Shown: one piece after another, positions 30,202-43,592 of the stretch
Position numbering within the stretch: the first letter of the stretch is position 1
Layout: the number at the start of each line of letters is the position of its first letter
From: Ilyonectria destructans
Taxonomy: Eukaryota; Ascomycota; Sordariomycetes; Hypocreales; Nectriaceae
NCBI GenBank assembly: GCA_020740775.1
Contig: JAHEWK010000021.1
Location: forward strand, 923,795-987,794
Length of the DNA: 64,000 nucleotides
Reading direction: 5' to 3'
Notes under the pieces: model-generated
Databases searched by the model: none
Told to the model about the DNA's origin: nothing
What the model saw: only the letters and a program-made list of their open reading frames with translations
Position numbers and translations under genes: made by a program

Positions 30202-30429
30202 TGTTATTTTCCCAGACGGACTAATAGGCCTAACAGCTGATCTTGCTAGCAGCCCAACAGCTGATCCTGCTGTCAGTGGGCTGATCACGATCCCTGTCCT
30301 AAGACATCTATTGTATTCAAGTTCCTTTATAAAATACGGCCCTTCAGGCTGTCAGTTAGCTAGAAATCAAGATCTTCTATCGTCCTCAAGCTGTTCCCAC
30401 CAATCCATCCTGTTTGATAGCTTCCAACA
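30202..30429 (+). repeat. Probable solo Gypsy-type LTR, no target duplication
   Basis: It starts TGTTATTTTCCC and ends GATAGCTTCCAACA. It contains a TATA-like TTTATAAAATACGG and GTTAGCTAGAAATCAAGATC, the kind of U5 motif seen in fungal Gypsy LTRs. Flanks CGGAC and ATAGC do not match, and no second copy is in the window. Confidence 0.4.
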
Positions 30430-33400
30430 ATAGCAATCAACTCTTTTTCAACCCCATACGAGAGGGTCATCCTCAGGCAGTCGGAGATCATCATCCTTCG
30501 TCTTATAGGAATACTCAAACCCAGACAGGATGGGACCCTAAGTTTTTCCCAGAAGGCAAAGTTCCTAGGAACTCAGGTCAATTGATCGTCCACATTCAGT
30601 CGGATGTGTGTCGAGCCTTCCAAGGGAATACTTGCGTAAACAATTCGACGGAAGATACTTAGCGTTTATCAAGCATAATCATATCGAACGAGTTGCTGAA
30701 AAACGCGCAAGAGTCGCTACACACTGAAGGTGGAGGAGAGAGGAACCAAAACCGACACATTGACTCCGATGGCCAACTCATCCTTCCAACCCTTAAAGAA
30801 CTCATGGAAATGACAAGATCCGAATCCGAGATGAAGTGTTGGACCGAGGCGTTGAAGATCACTGCAGTTACTCCTACTACATGTACTGTACTGTACCAAA
30901 GACGATAAGGATATTGACTTTAGCTAGATGTAGATATAGCTTGACCATATCACAAGCGCTAAACCCTTATTTGACGCGTCCATTTCAAGATTGTCTTCGA
31001 TCAATAACGTCACTCATCCTTTTTGGTTGTTCTCTTGCTAGGCAAGTTCCCGAACCAATCACTTACGCAGTTTCCTTTCTAAGCGATCTATACGGCCTAA
31101 TTATGAATGGCTCGTCTCAACTTCGCTTTTGAATTCATCATTGTGCCGCTCGCTCATTGCTCTAGGTGTTTGGCTAACTGTCGGGTAAGCTCCGCTAACT
31201 AGATGGTGCAACGTCTGAGCACCCAAATCTATGCCCTTAATCAGTTTTAATAATGCTCCCCCGTACAAATTAACACCACGTTCAGCAACCCGGTGGGCCA
31301 ATACCAAACCTGTATATAAGGTCCGCCTAATTATCGCTGTCCGCCATTGAACTCGTCTTCATGCCAAGACCCTGTCCGGACATTCTCGGGTGGTCCTGCC
31401 ATAATCGGTTAAAGTTTAGCCCATAGTACTTCCGTGGCCCAACCACCTATGAATAGATATGTCATCTAAGTGACTATGGTGCTCTTTGTGCCGCTGACGG
31501 CTTCAGAGCTAGACGATACGTTGAAGGATATCCTAGCTCGAAACGATAAGTACAGCTCAGAAGCGTCTCCAACGGCGGTATGGAATACCCCAAACAGTGA
31601 TTGAAAGGGTTGTACTGTGTGGTAGACAGGACGCAAAAGAATCAGTTGAACCAAGCAGCCCACCTTAAAGACAGCGTGGTAAAGACAGCGTGGTGAGACG
31701 GCGATGGTGATGCGCCTGCGAGGATGGAGAAAGCCAGGATTGGATAGGATGAAACAAGCCTCAGTATCATGGCTCTTCTTTCGCACTCTTCGTGGAAATT
31801 GATTTTGTTAGCCCCTAGTTACGTATAGGTAACATCTTTATAGCTAACGAGGGGATCCTTCTAAGTGCCACAGGGGTAGCTAAGGTGTTCTGTTGGGCTG
31901 TTCTGAATCAAATGAAATCTAGTGAAATTAAACCCTTCAACCAAGGTTCACTATTCGCCTACATCTCACCAGTCTGTATAATAAGCCAATGAACTTGCTT
32001 CAATGCGACAAACGGCGCACGAGGTGAGAATAGATGATTGGCTCTCTTTCGAAAGCCCCTTAACTATTTTTGCGAGCCTTTAACCTTGTCGCTGTACTCC
32101 TTTTAGCCTCGTATATCTGATTGCGCCTTTTTCTACACTTGACCCTAATTAATCGTCAACACTGAGCATGTGCAACGCGCATTCAACCTGAAGCATGTCC
32201 TATTATTCAGGGGTCCGTAATCTGTGTCCACTAAATCAACCCAGCCCTTTCCATCGTTGAATCTAGAGGGTGTTACAAACAACTACAAGCACCCCAGACC
32301 ACAGCACAGGCATTGTCAATGTCCTACCTGTAATATTATATCATGCAAGCGTTGCGAGGCTTTGACGGCCACAAATCCCTATCACTCGATCAATCGTGTT
32401 CCATCACCCATCTCGAGATTCCCTCTTACGACTGCGGGCCTGCTGGGGCCATTTCATTTGTGACGTTGTAGTCGGGTCCCTCCTGAGGCCGAAAATGTCT
32501 CAGTAGCCGCTCAATCAGATGGACGTCGTAACCATCGCCGGCCGTTAGCTGGCCACGGCATGTAGGGTGGCTCCTCGCACAATTGGCCAGTGATATTGGA
32601 TGCCTCCACCGACTCCAAGGTGACTTCCTGTTGTGTGATTGTAAGTCAAGTGAACTCTTTTTCCATTTATCCTGGCCCTTCGATAGCTAATGTAGAGGAT
32701 TGTATGCGCTGAAGAGCTCTGTGGGATGTACTCAAATTTGGTCCCGGGCACCACCACCGTATTCATATCATGCGTGAATAAATGTAAGGCAGGACTGATT
32801 TCCATCTCGATCTACATTCACATACTTCTCCGCTCCAGAGAGGCTTCTCTCCAATGCCTTGCTCCTGGATACGATGGCATCAGCTACGAGTTGCCACTGT
32901 ATTGGTCGAGAAATGACCAGACTAGAAATAAGATATATGGAACCTCCTTGGTATCTTTTGGCATGGCATGCTAATAAATCAGTACGATATTTCGATCCCT
33001 TGCGGCCAACCACCCTTGCGCATCGCGTATCGAGGTGGACGACCGGTTCGAAATTTCATTAGCTAGCCATCAGGTGACTTCCTCTACCGTCTCGGATCTG
33101 CTGGAAGTATAAATCTCTCCTTCGGCCCCTTTATTTCTGGATCTTTACATATCCAAACGCCCCTAGAACCTTTTTGGCTCGACTATTAAGCAGCAACGAG
33201 TAGCGGGATAATCATCGACGTCCGCGTCTTCGTCGTATGGTCCGAAGCCCATCCAAAAAGACATCTTCAATCTGGTCTACTAAGATCTGTATGTTCCGAG
33301 CCTCATCGTAGTGGCCAAAGAGGTCATACTACCGGATTCCTCAAAGAAACCGGTAACCTTCCTCTAGCAATAACGGGCGCCTCATCTGAGAGTGTTGGCG

Positions 33401-33437
33401 AGCGAGTGCGAGATACATCCCTTGATGGCGGACATGT
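30430..33437. other. Long gene-poor stretch, nothing firmly recognised
   Basis: Short frames at 30414, 30693, 31466 (minus) and 32224 show no domain. A fragment reading YLRKQFDGRYLAFIKHNHIE near 30630-30690 looks protein-like but is surrounded by stops. A 17-bp direct duplication (AAAGACAGCGTGGTAAAGACAGCGTGG) lies near 31665-31695. Confidence 0.35.
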
Positions 33438-35032
33438 TTGTTAGACCGTTTGGCTCATGCGACACTCATGCTAATTCGGGAACAGGCCCTGATTGACTAC
33501 AGTTGTGCCGACAATTTTGAAACGAAGCCTTTGGTACATGTAAAACGGCCTCGACCGCAGGACAGGCAACGAGAAATCCCAATAGCACCCAATAATGACG
33601 GCGATGTTTGGACAGAACTCGACGCTTCCGTCGACGCCTCTCGCCCACCCTCGGCCAAGAGGCGAAAGGTTTCGCCACCAAAGGAGCGCATTACCGAATA
33701 TCTGGATCTTACCAAACCCAACAGCGAATTCAGCCCGGAGGAATGTCGCCTGATGGAAAGACTCGTGATGGCCCTGCGCGAAAAAAAGAATATCGTTGTC
33801 ATCGCTGGCGCCGGCATCTCCGTGTCAGCAGGCATCCCTGACTTCAGCTCGTCTACTGGCATATTTACGACCGTCAAAAGTGAGCACAAATTTAAGGGAT
33901 CCGGCAAGCAGCTTTTCGATGCCTCCGTTTACCAGCACGATGCGTCGACGCAAGCTTTCCACGCCATGGTCAGAGAAATGGCTCAGACGAGCAAATCCGC
34001 AAAGCCTACTCCCTTCCATCACCTGCTCGCGTCACTGGCGGGGGAAGGCCGCCTACTGCGTCTTTACTTACAAAATATCGACTGCATTGATACATCCATG
34101 AAGCCTTTGGCCACAAATGTCTCCCTCAACCCCAAGGGCCCTGGCCAGCCACGATTCAGTTGCACGGCGGCCTCGAAAAGATGGTCTGCACCAAGTGCGG
34201 CCAACTCGAGCCTTTCGATGGCGAAGTTTTCGACGGGTCAGAGACACCGCTCTGTCGGACTTGCGAGGTGGATGACGGGTCCCGCATCAATCGTGGAAGA
34301 CGCAGTCAAGGCATCGGCGGGCTGCGCCCGCGATTTGTGCTTTACAACGAGTACAACCCGGATGAAGAAGCAATTGGCAATGTCTCGGGCGCCGACCTCA
34401 AGACTCGCCCTGACGCTGCCGTGGTTGTAGGTACCACCTTGAAAGTCCCCGGAACACGCAGGCTGGCTAAAGAGATGTGTAACGCGGCACATGGTCGGAG
34501 GAATGGACTGACAGTCTGGATTAACGGTGATTCGGAGCCCAAGGGTGCCGACGTCAAGGATTGCTGGGACATTGTTGTGCGCTCCGAATGCGATCATGTC
34601 GCTCAAATAGTAGCTCTTCCCCCCTGGGACTGCACAATCGGCGAGGATTGCTCCATGTCACAAGAGGAGGATCGTGAGAGCCAGGGGCGCCGCAGCAACT
34701 CCACCTCCGATCTCACCAATTCCAACATCGAACCGCAAATCGCAGCGAAGCTCGGGCAAGTTGAACAAATTCAGGGCATTCCAACACCCAGCCCCAGTCC
34801 CGAGATCGTGAAGAGGCCCGGTTATACGAACCAGTGCAGCCCGGCACGGACAGAAAATCAAGACAATCGAGGTCGGGTACGCCAATCTAAGCAGCCTGCC
34901 AAGCTGAAGCCCAAACGCCTAGTTTATCAGATTGGCAAAATCCTAGAAGCTCAAATCCGCGACGAAGGATTGTCCATCCTGAAGCCTCACATCCTGCTCT
35001 CGCCGTGTAATTGCATCACCAACATGGCCTAA
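33438..35032 (+). pseudogene. Sirtuin (Sir2 family, Hst3/Hst4-like) with frameshift and altered active-site residues
   Basis: The first frame (33438 to about 34140) carries the NAD-binding core IVVIAGAGISVSAGIPDF, VKSEHKFKGSGKQLFDASVY and the block YLQNIDCIDTS. The catalytic-histidine region and zinc module continue in another frame: GPWPATIQLHGGLEKMVCTK, CTKC and CRTC, RPRFVLYNEYNPDEEAIG, VVVGTTLKVPGTRRLAKEM and NGDSEPKG. The shift falls in the run AAGGGCCCTGG near 34137-34147, where losing one G explains it; no intron borders fit. The usual PDFRS is PDFSS and the usual (T/S)QNID is LQNID, both in the NAD site. Sirtuins remove acyl groups from lysines; this copy should not be active. The C-terminal 110 residues are disordered and basic. 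It is a decayed duplicate, the working gene presumably being elsewhere. Confidence 0.8.
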
Positions 35033-35805
35033 AGCTCTAGCCAGGTCAATCACCGAACCTCGATGTTGTTTATACTGGAAATATGTAACGAGCTCCCCGA
35101 ATCACCCCCTCATCATCTCTTCCGTGAGACCTTTACGGTGTGCGAACGCGACAGAGAAGCCCATCTCATCACTTTTCGGACTTGCTCCGGGGTCACATTT
35201 CTCTATGGGGGAGGTTGGGATCCTCAATGATTGTTCCGCTCCATACCGGATGCGGAAAGGTCTATCCGAAGTCAAACGTGCGGTGCGGATGCGCCGGGAC
35301 GACATCCGTTACTAACGCTGTTGGTCCGATCTCAATTGATAGCCAATTCACAAGCCACAGGGGTTAGCATAATTAGCCGGGTTCTTCGACATGACTTAGA
35401 TGGTAAACACAAGAGTCAGCAACATGGTAGGCGTGACTGTAGACGGAGGCTAGTTCTGTTCTGTCGTCTAATAGTGCCGACTGGAACCTCTGTAGGCACA
35501 TCTTTGTTATCCAGTCGGATTTCCTTCCTCGATGAGTGCGTGGGACAGCAATCTTTTGGGCAGTCGGCTTTTGTCTACAAGACCAGATTTTCGCGTGCTT
35601 ACTCTAACGTAAAAACTTAGGGCCAATATGAAACCATCAGTCTAATCCTCCACGGCCGTTTACCCCTGAAAAGTCGAGAATAATTAATTAAAATGGTGCT
35701 GTGTCGCCTGTACTAGGATACACCTACCCCCATTTTAGTTTCTACACGAGCCCTTGTTGAATTCAGTTTCCCGAAAGCAATTACCCTTTACCGGACCATG
35801 AGCAC
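35033..35805. other. Intergenic, nothing recognised
   Basis: Frames at 35124-35620 have no domain; they overlap one another without a preferred frame. Confidence 0.4.
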
Positions 35806-35972
35806 TGTGAGGGAACGATTATGTGACTTTCATACTTTATGAATAGCCTCACTTTATGAAATTGTGTAAATAGCTTAAGTCAGAGCTTTCCTTAGGAATC
35901 TCTTTCTCTCCTTGTAAACAATCATTTTACCCAAGTCGCACCCGACCTCGTTCGTGCTCTTGTACCGTCACA
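35806..35972 (+). repeat. Solo LTR (167 bp) with target duplication AGCAC
   Basis: Same family as 20181-20348: TGTGAGGGAACG start, TTGTACCGTCACA end. AGCAC flanks it at 35801-35805 and 35973-35977. The two copies differ at few positions, mainly C/T and G/A changes. Confidence 0.9.
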
Positions 35973-38900
35973 AGCACCACACTTCGTTCGTTCATGCCAC
36001 AGCCAAGGATTTATCCTCGCCCCCCCTAGCTCGATGGTAAAGGAAATATGGCACTGAGACGGAATCACAGATCCTGTAGCTTTGTGTTAGATGCCTGATC
36101 TCGGAGATTACTTCCCAGAACAGCAATTCATGGTCATGAGTTTCTCTATCCTGGACGGAGGGCGTGCTTCGCCTGATATCCAACTTACTCTACACATCTT
36201 GCAACCCTAGGAATCACTGCCGTTGGTAGATGCGGCAGGAGAGCCATCTTCTTCAAGAGTTACCCCCCTGTGGCAAACTTCCATGAGGGCAGTGGGGACA
36301 GTACAGCATCTAGAAAGCAGCCACAGGGAGCATGCCCAGGATGGAGACGATAAAATGTCCTCAGGTGTAAAAAGCCGCAGCGCATCAGTCTCCAGGATCC
36401 ATTAGCATTGCATAAAAATCATCTTAGCTTCATCGACTAAAAGATAATTGCGTTGTCCTCACGCAGCCATACCTCGAATATGAGCTGCAGCAAACAGGTC
36501 TGTAAATTACGTGAAGGCCCTCAAGAATCGGACTGACACGTACTAAAGAACGAAGTCATAGGAATTGTTGCAGAGATGAAAACCTATAGAACTCTTTCTT
36601 AGTTAGATTAGCAGTATTCGATGCTCATCTCCCCTTTTTATCTAGTTACTATACAGGCTAGAGGGCGAGTTTAGGTTTTTATAACGAAGCTATCCGAAGA
36701 CGGGAGGACAAGAAGCAACTACTAAGCTTTTATATTCCGTTGCCCGAGCGCTACTCTCCACATTACGTGCGAGTGGTATCATCGTGGCTTTGATCTATAT
36801 TTGGTTCCGGTATGAGTCGTGTGCTTGGAATGTTGGCATATTGATGAGGGGGATGGGATGGACATGATCAACATTCCGACCAGCTTACGTTAAGCGAACC
36901 TTTGCCAATATCCACCGCTGGGCTTAGAACAAGCATGAATAACGAGTTGGTATCCACGCCTATGCCTGAAGTTTCCCCAATCGAACATATTCTGCTCGTA
37001 TAATTATCAGAGCGACCCCCCAGGTCCCAGCATACTTTGTATAAGGCGCCACCCTGATGGAGAGGATATTGTCACCGATGGCGCAGGGATGGGAACGTCG
37101 CCTTGCGAGGGGGCTCACCCATCCTGTGGACAGGCTCTATTACGTTAACTCAAGCGGCATCACCAACCCTAGATCCTTTCCGTGTAGGGCAAACATCACC
37201 CGTTTGTATCTCTCGGTTACTAGCCCCAGCCTGATTTTGTAACCGAAGTCCGGCAGCTTTTTTCTGGGCTCCCAATGTCACATTCGTATGGCGAGCCATC
37301 TTCAGGTAGATTGCCCTGCCTAATTCAAAGGGTTGGTCCCATGGCCGTACTCGAGCAAAGAGCATAAATACATGCCTCCTCCTCGCTGCATCTAATCCTT
37401 CTCAACTATAGCTTCTACCTTATAATTCTCCAAACCATATCTTCTCTCATTCCCCGTGGCACCTGTTGTCTACATGACTGTTGCAGTGGGGAGGAAACCG
37501 ACTTGAAACACTTGCCTCACAAAGAGCACGGTACCACTAATATTACTCCAGCTGATTCAAATCCAGCCCCTGGCGATAAATGCAGAAGAACTTGGTTTCC
37601 TAACAAGAATTTACTAAAAAAAAAGTGTTTGGCCGACAGTGTAGGTCATACGGCCAATATTGGGGGGCTTGAATATCATCATCGCGACGCACCCAGAACT
37701 CTGTCGGAAATAGACGGCTCCTCACGTTTAAAAGGGGTTAATTCGATCATCTACTCTGCTCGAAAGACGGAGACTGAGCCGCAAATTCGGTGCTACAGAG
37801 AAGAACTAGAGAAGTAAAGCGAGAAGCGGAAAATGAAGAGGCGGTTGATAGCGAGGCAGGAAAAGCCACAGCAAGACGGACTATATGTCTTGAGCGGAAG
37901 TTATAAAACCGGGGCTGACTGAACCTTGGTATCAGACGAGCAAAATATGTTCAAATTTACCACCATATTATTATTTTCAGGGTACTATACAAGCCGAATG
38001 ATACCTTCCACTTTCAAGACCTCGCCGAGACCACAAGATATTGATCATTATGGATGTCGAGACTACAAAGCCTCGGTGCCGATATAACCAATACCTATAA
38101 GGCGACTAACTAACTCCTTCCATTAGCCTAACATACGCCCCACTAAGCAATGCTTTTACCACCTCGGCTTCGATCGTACTACATCCCCAGAGTACCATTG
38201 ACGTAGTGTAGCTTCAGCCAGAACCGCACCCCCTGCTTCGACTCTCATACTCCCTGTAGGCAAGCCGAAAGGCATGGAGCGGGGTATACATAGCGCCAGA
38301 AATCGTTGATACTGTCCATCAGGATCATTGACCTTTGTGAAACTCGTGAAAGCATGACTATGGTCTAAGACATGCGACACCGGTTTCATTGAAGACAAAT
38401 GATCCAACTGTCCCGGAAGCTGATATTGGAGCAACTCGTCCTTCCACAGTTTCTATGTCACACTGAACGGATAGGATCACAATGATGATGATGAAAGCTG
38501 TTGAATAGGAATGGGATAAATTATGGTTCAAAAGCATTGGAAGGGAGACAAGGTCCATCCATCAACTGATACCATGAGTCGGTACTTGGAGTCTCATGTC
38601 CTGTTTTTACATGCAACGCGAACTCAGTCGCAGGGCAATGCAAATAGCATATCCGAAGCTAAGCACTGGTTGCTACACATGGCCGTCTATCACGAACTGC
38701 CACGGCAAGGCGGCTCAGGATAGGGGAGACCCAGTAACGATGATCAACAGATCCCGCCTCGGATTCTGCCTCGACATGGGTAACTTACCATGCCTCCCAG
38801 GTGTAGGCACACCCCATATTAATACGTTGATGTGGTATTGTCCCCTGTGGGTTACTCCAAGGGTTAGGAGTAGGCGGATCCAGAATCTGACTGGTGGTGA

Positions 38901-40668
38901 GCATACGTCAGCCTCCGGTTCCTCGTCGTAGAAGTCCACATGGAGATACCACCGGAATTCCCTCAATGCAGAATGGACCTTAGGAGTCTTGTCTGTCGGT
39001 CCTGTAACAGGTATGGTATCAATTGTGTTACCACTGTGTCGTTCATTGTACTGTAAAGCTTTGATCTATCGGAGTAGATTGAACGAGGCGCCAAAATAAA
39101 ACCCGAATATACAACTATCATGTCTCTACCTATTAACTAGGTAGTGCTATTAATTTCCTGCTCTTTCTTGGCCCTACCCTAGCTACGCCATCAAAAAAGA
39201 AAAATTCTAGATGTAACCACGGAGATGAGGAAAGGTAGTGCAACAACGCTCTCTAATCATTGCGTTTTTACCGAATAACTCTCTGTTTAGTGATAAACAG
39301 GAATTTTTATGATGGAAATTTCGCATCGACGAAAAAAGTCACGCAACTCAGCCCATGAAGACCCATTCCAGGGCTGAACATCTACGCACTCCTGGATGTC
39401 ACCATTGCAAGCCAAAGACAAGGGAATGGCTTGTTTTCGTGGCACCAATGCCTTCTCCGAAAGACGTGTCCACTGAACAGACCTCGGAAGTGCAACAAAG
39501 AAGCGATAGACATATACATCGCTTACAGATGGACGAGAAATCCTTTCCACGCTCCCATACAAAGGCACGAGAGACCTCGAAATAGCTCTTGAAAGAAGAG
39601 GAAGCCAACTAGTGAGGCACTGGGAAAAGTCTGCCGGATTTCAGGTTCCTTAAACGTGTGCAAGGTGCAGTATAGAACATGAACTGTCCGCGCAATTCTT
39701 TTACCCACAAGGAGCATTCGCACTCCTTTTGGTGAGAGGTCCAAGTGGGGCGAAATGCAGGGTCCGACTCCTCCCGTACATCGCACGGCAAAGATCCAAA
39801 AGGATACAGTACTCCCTCTTGCCTTCACTCTGGTTATACTGAGGGATATCCTCGGCCACCTTTATCTAATCTTTCATAACGATGCAAGTGTCTTCCGATT
39901 GAGACACTCAAAGTGATAGTATTGACGTCACATATGCGAGTGCGGAATGAGCTAATTCCCGCCGACTTCGTTCGAAAAAGGGGGACCTACCTAACACGGA
40001 CCAAGTGCACAATGGTGCAGGCTTGAAGTCGCAGAGGAAAGAGCAGTGAACCAGGTGTATGGATGAAAGAATAAAGAAAGCTCTCCATTGAGTCCACAAT
40101 GCGACGCAACCACATTTAGTATCTCACCCAAGGTGCCGCTGTGCTCCAACAAGGAGGACTCAAAGTGGATAAGTACAGTACAATCCGTGCTCTTCTAAGA
40201 TGACATATATACAGAATCAGCCACTAATCTCGCCACCCAAGTCGCAATATGGTCCGAATATGGGACTTAGATTACTAATTAGCGTTGGCGCCACCTTTAT
40301 CGTCAACTCTATGCTGGATGCTTGATTTGGACTGTGAATTCAGCCCTATGCCGGCCAAATCTTAGCGAAATCCCCTTCGTCCTTTAGTGGGCTCTAAGGT
40401 AGGCCCAGCACACAACCGGAGCCCGTCTCCGCCTTGATAATGATCATCTCTCTCCTCCACGGCTATTCAATCCTTTTACTTCCTACTTCGTTTAAAAATA
40501 AGTACACTATTTTTGTACTGAAACCCTGCCTTGTCTACCGTGTTCACACCTCTCTCTGCGGCTCTACATCTAAGATCGACTCAGAGCAATCCCTCAACCC
40601 ACATCCAATTATCGTAAAGCATCACCGCTTACTTTTCACTTAACATAAACCAAATCTATACTACAAGC
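35973..40668. other. Longest gene-poor stretch of the window
   Basis: I found no supported gene. Frames that look slightly protein-like but are unassigned are 37503-37817 (plus), 38156-38434 (minus, with FLALCIPRSMPFGLPTGSMR) and 38715-38966 (minus, FRWYLHVDFYDEEPEADV). Each lacks a start context, partner exons or a known motif. They may be eroded gene ends. Confidence 0.35.
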
Positions 40669-41538
40669 ATGATCACTTCCATTCCTATCCTCCTCAGTGC
40701 CGCTCTGGGCGTTTCCGCTCATCTCGGCGGCTATGCTCACTGGGCTGCCCACCACCCACGACGGTTCGCCGTTGCCAACGACCCCACCATCACCACTGCC
40801 ACTACTACTATCACTCAGTACGTGACTCAGGTTTCCATTCCCGTCGCTAGATCTTCTAGTGTCGCAATTTCTACAGATGATTCTTCTGGCGACTCCGCCA
40901 TGTACCACGGCTTCTGCACCGATGGTAAGTCAAGGCGCGCCACCGCGGACGAGATCGCTTACGAAGGCAATACCGGAACGGATGACGACTACGGCTGCAA
41001 CATTATGGTGATCAACCAGACTGTAGCCTCCAAGTACAACTACACAGCCACCTTCACCAACGCCGTCAATCGGGATCAGGCCTGTGTCTGCTTCAACAAG
41101 ATTGGCCCAAACAGGGCCGACACTGACGGTGGCATCGATGGCTCGTGGGAGGGCAACGAGGCCATCTCATTCACCCTTCCCGCCAGCGGCATCAAAGTTG
41201 TTGCCTTTGATGGCAACTCCCAGGGTGGTTGTGTCTGTAGTGTGGGCAATAAAGTCGCCACCACCTCTCTCAGCCAGTTTGCAGGCACCTGGCTTGAGTT
41301 CGACTTCGGCAACGAGTCTAACGATAATTGGTCTGGTGCCGATGCCTCCTGCTTGGTGGCTGCCGCCAACGGCCTTGAAACCCCAGCCCTCAAGGTCTGC
41401 GGGTCTGGCATTTGTTCTACCATCAACGCCGATGGTACTGGTGAGAACGCCTACGTGAAAGGAATGGAGGCTGAAGATGGTGTAGGCCTGAACCTTCCTC
41501 CTGGAAAAGTCCGCCTTGCTGTCACTGTTGGAGAGTGA
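40669..41538 (+). CDS. Secreted protein of the Asp f 4-like allergen family (289 aa)
   Basis: The N-terminus MITSIPILLSAALGVSAH is a signal peptide. A His-rich and Thr-rich linker (TITTATTTITQYVTQVSIPV) precedes the conserved domain: YHGFCTDGKSRRATADEIAY, DDYGCNIMVIN, ACVCFNKIGPN, FTLPASGIKVVAFDGNSQGG and GTWLEFDFGN. This is the pattern of fungal secreted proteins related to the Aspergillus allergen Asp f 4, whose biochemical role is not settled. Cysteines and N-glycosylation-type sites (NQT, NYT) fit an extracellular protein. The gene is intronless, and the frame is intact with a CT-rich leader upstream. The family call is firm; function open. Confidence 0.85.
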   Translation: MITSIPILLSAALGVSAHLGGYAHWAAHHPRRFAVANDPTITTATTTITQYVTQVSIPVARSSSVAISTDDSSGDSAMYHGFCTDGKSRRATADEIAYEGNTGTDDDYGCNIMVINQTVASKYNYTATFTNAVNRDQACVCFNKIGPNRADTDGGIDGSWEGNEAISFTLPASGIKVVAFDGNSQGGCVCSVGNKVATTSLSQFAGTWLEFDFGNESNDNWSGADASCLVAAANGLETPALKVCGSGICSTINADGTGENAYVKGMEAEDGVGLNLPPGKVRLAVTVGE

Positions 41539-43592
41539 CCTTATTTTATCGTCTGAATGCGTGTCTAATATTCGAGATGCCTATATATCGCCCATGATGT
41601 AGTTAGACGTGGCTTTCCGTGGGCCACAGCTGAACTTTAGGATAACACAAGATCTACATAGCAAAAATAGATAATACACCATGTAATACGAATTTTATGA
41701 ATAGGGGAATATTAAGCTTTGGCTTACAATCGAACACATTGACATCGACACACAGCATCTGAGATGGATGTGATCAAGAGAACGCACTCGCACGCCAAGT
41801 GCCGAACCAACTCACAAGTGTCCTTTACCATCGCTCAATCAAGCCCAATAGAGCCGGCTCGGTACGGGTCGTGCCCACCAGCTCTCTCCCCGTATCTTCG
41901 CTAGTGAATGAAGATTCACATTAGCTTATCAATAGTTAGGGCTGCCTAGCGATGGAGGAATGTGATAAACAAATAGGGCTGCTTCATTTCTTGCGGTGGG
42001 TGTTGTATGCCAAGAAGTGATTGACTTGTTGTCGCCCCCTTTGGCGTTAAATACACTACTGCTACTACTACTACTTTTCCTTCGTTCACAAAGTCTTAAG
42101 CCCGTAGCAGACCGGGGCCTTACTAGGCTGGTTAGCCACTGACTTAGCTGCCTGTGTAACTCACGAAGTTGAGCACGCTCTAGAGCTGCGAGACACAGCA
42201 ACGATGATGACGCTAGACGTCAAAGGTCAATCGGCGAGGAGCATCGAAAAGCTAGTGAAGTCCTTCCTTTATCTTATCGTTTATGCTGCTGAAGCTTGTT
42301 CACAAAAATTGGACGTAGGATGGAAAAACCATCAAGCGGATGAGAGGCCTGATATAAGTTCTTGGCCTCCAGAACTTGTATTTGGGAGAGGGTCGACGCT
42401 GTCGGGTAGCTATTTCGATCCTGTTAGGCAGGTCATCCGCCTCTGACGAGTAATTTAGTCAGGGGGCCGCCTTATTTACCGTGGCGACCAACAAACATGC
42501 CGCGGCTGAAGCCCTGTTGACTGAGTGTGCAAGGGGGGGGGGGGATCTCCAGGCGGTCGACAACGCCTGGGTAGAGTGCCTTCCCATTGGTGTTTTTCCA
42601 CATCCAAGATTTAGACGCCATCCGGCCTTAATTACGGCCATAGCGTACGGAGATATCCATCTCTCATATATGACGGAATCCGGGAATGGATTTTCCGGCC
42701 CCCGGACATTCGCTTGTATATTATGGTGAACGGTGAGGCTTACTCATGCAGTATTACGACGTTTTAGGCATCTACGTTTGGGAAAGTACCCGCTGGTGGT
42801 TTGACCTCCCATACCGTAGATCTGCGAGGTGTATTGCGAGGGACAAGCTGGATGCTGAATGGAGAATTGAGGCAAGGGTCACGTAAATTAGAGAAGATCC
42901 CTGGGATTGGGTGTCGTTGGTGCTAAGGTTGCATTGAGCAGTGTCGTGGGGGAACTTGCTATCGGCAGTCTCCGTCTGAGAGCGTTCGTCAACCAAGGTA
43001 CGGACGTAGCACACCATACACAGAGTTGGGCTGCCCAATCAAGCCGTCCGAGCCCAGGAACAATCAAATCACCAGAAATTACCGACCAAACAGGTCCAGA
43101 GACTGAATCGCTACAGAGTATTCCCCGTTGCAAATGATTGGATGGGAGGATTGACGTATCCTTTCCTAAATTGGGCCCTGGTTGGCCAACATCCGGGCGG
43201 CCATATCGTGGCCAAACCGACACTACGATCTCCAGAGTACGTAAAAGAGCTAAGTTAAGATGTTTACAAAGCCTTCAATTACGTGTTCTACAAAGACAAG
43301 CCCCGCCGACAGCAAATTGAATTGCGCGATATGCTCTCCGCGGCGAAGGAGGACTCCAATTCCCAGAGTGGGAATTAGGACGAATTCATAGAGTACACCA
43401 GAGCAGATGTCTAAGACCACTAATGGGCGAATATGGACAGACATGTGAACTTTCAATGTTAAAAGCAAAGGATTCGCCAGTCAAAGAGCAAGAATTTTTA
43501 CACGCACGGTTCGTCCTGGAAACCCGATTGGCTTTGACATTGTCGCGAATGGCTAGGCGCTTTGGGCCTTGTTCGTCTTCTAGGCCACCCCG
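41539..43592. other. Gene-poor stretch with a LINE tail
   Basis: Apart from the LINE tail at 42033-42075 and an 11-base G run near 42532, only unassigned short frames are seen (42204, 42481, 42907 plus; 42772 minus). Confidence 0.4.
42033..42075 (+). repeat. 3' terminal tail of a 5'-truncated LINE
   Basis: CGCCCCCTTTGGCGTTAAATA then (CTA/CTG)n, nearly identical to 7150-7187. Confidence 0.6.

Noticed and set aside
30202..30429. A firmly bounded solo LTR
   Set aside because: Ends TGTT/AACA and a U5-like motif fit, but the flanks do not match and no second copy is present, so only a low-confidence entry is given.
37503..37817. 104-residue plus-strand frame
   Set aside because: No known motif, biased toward polar residues, and no supporting exon or context; left as unassigned.
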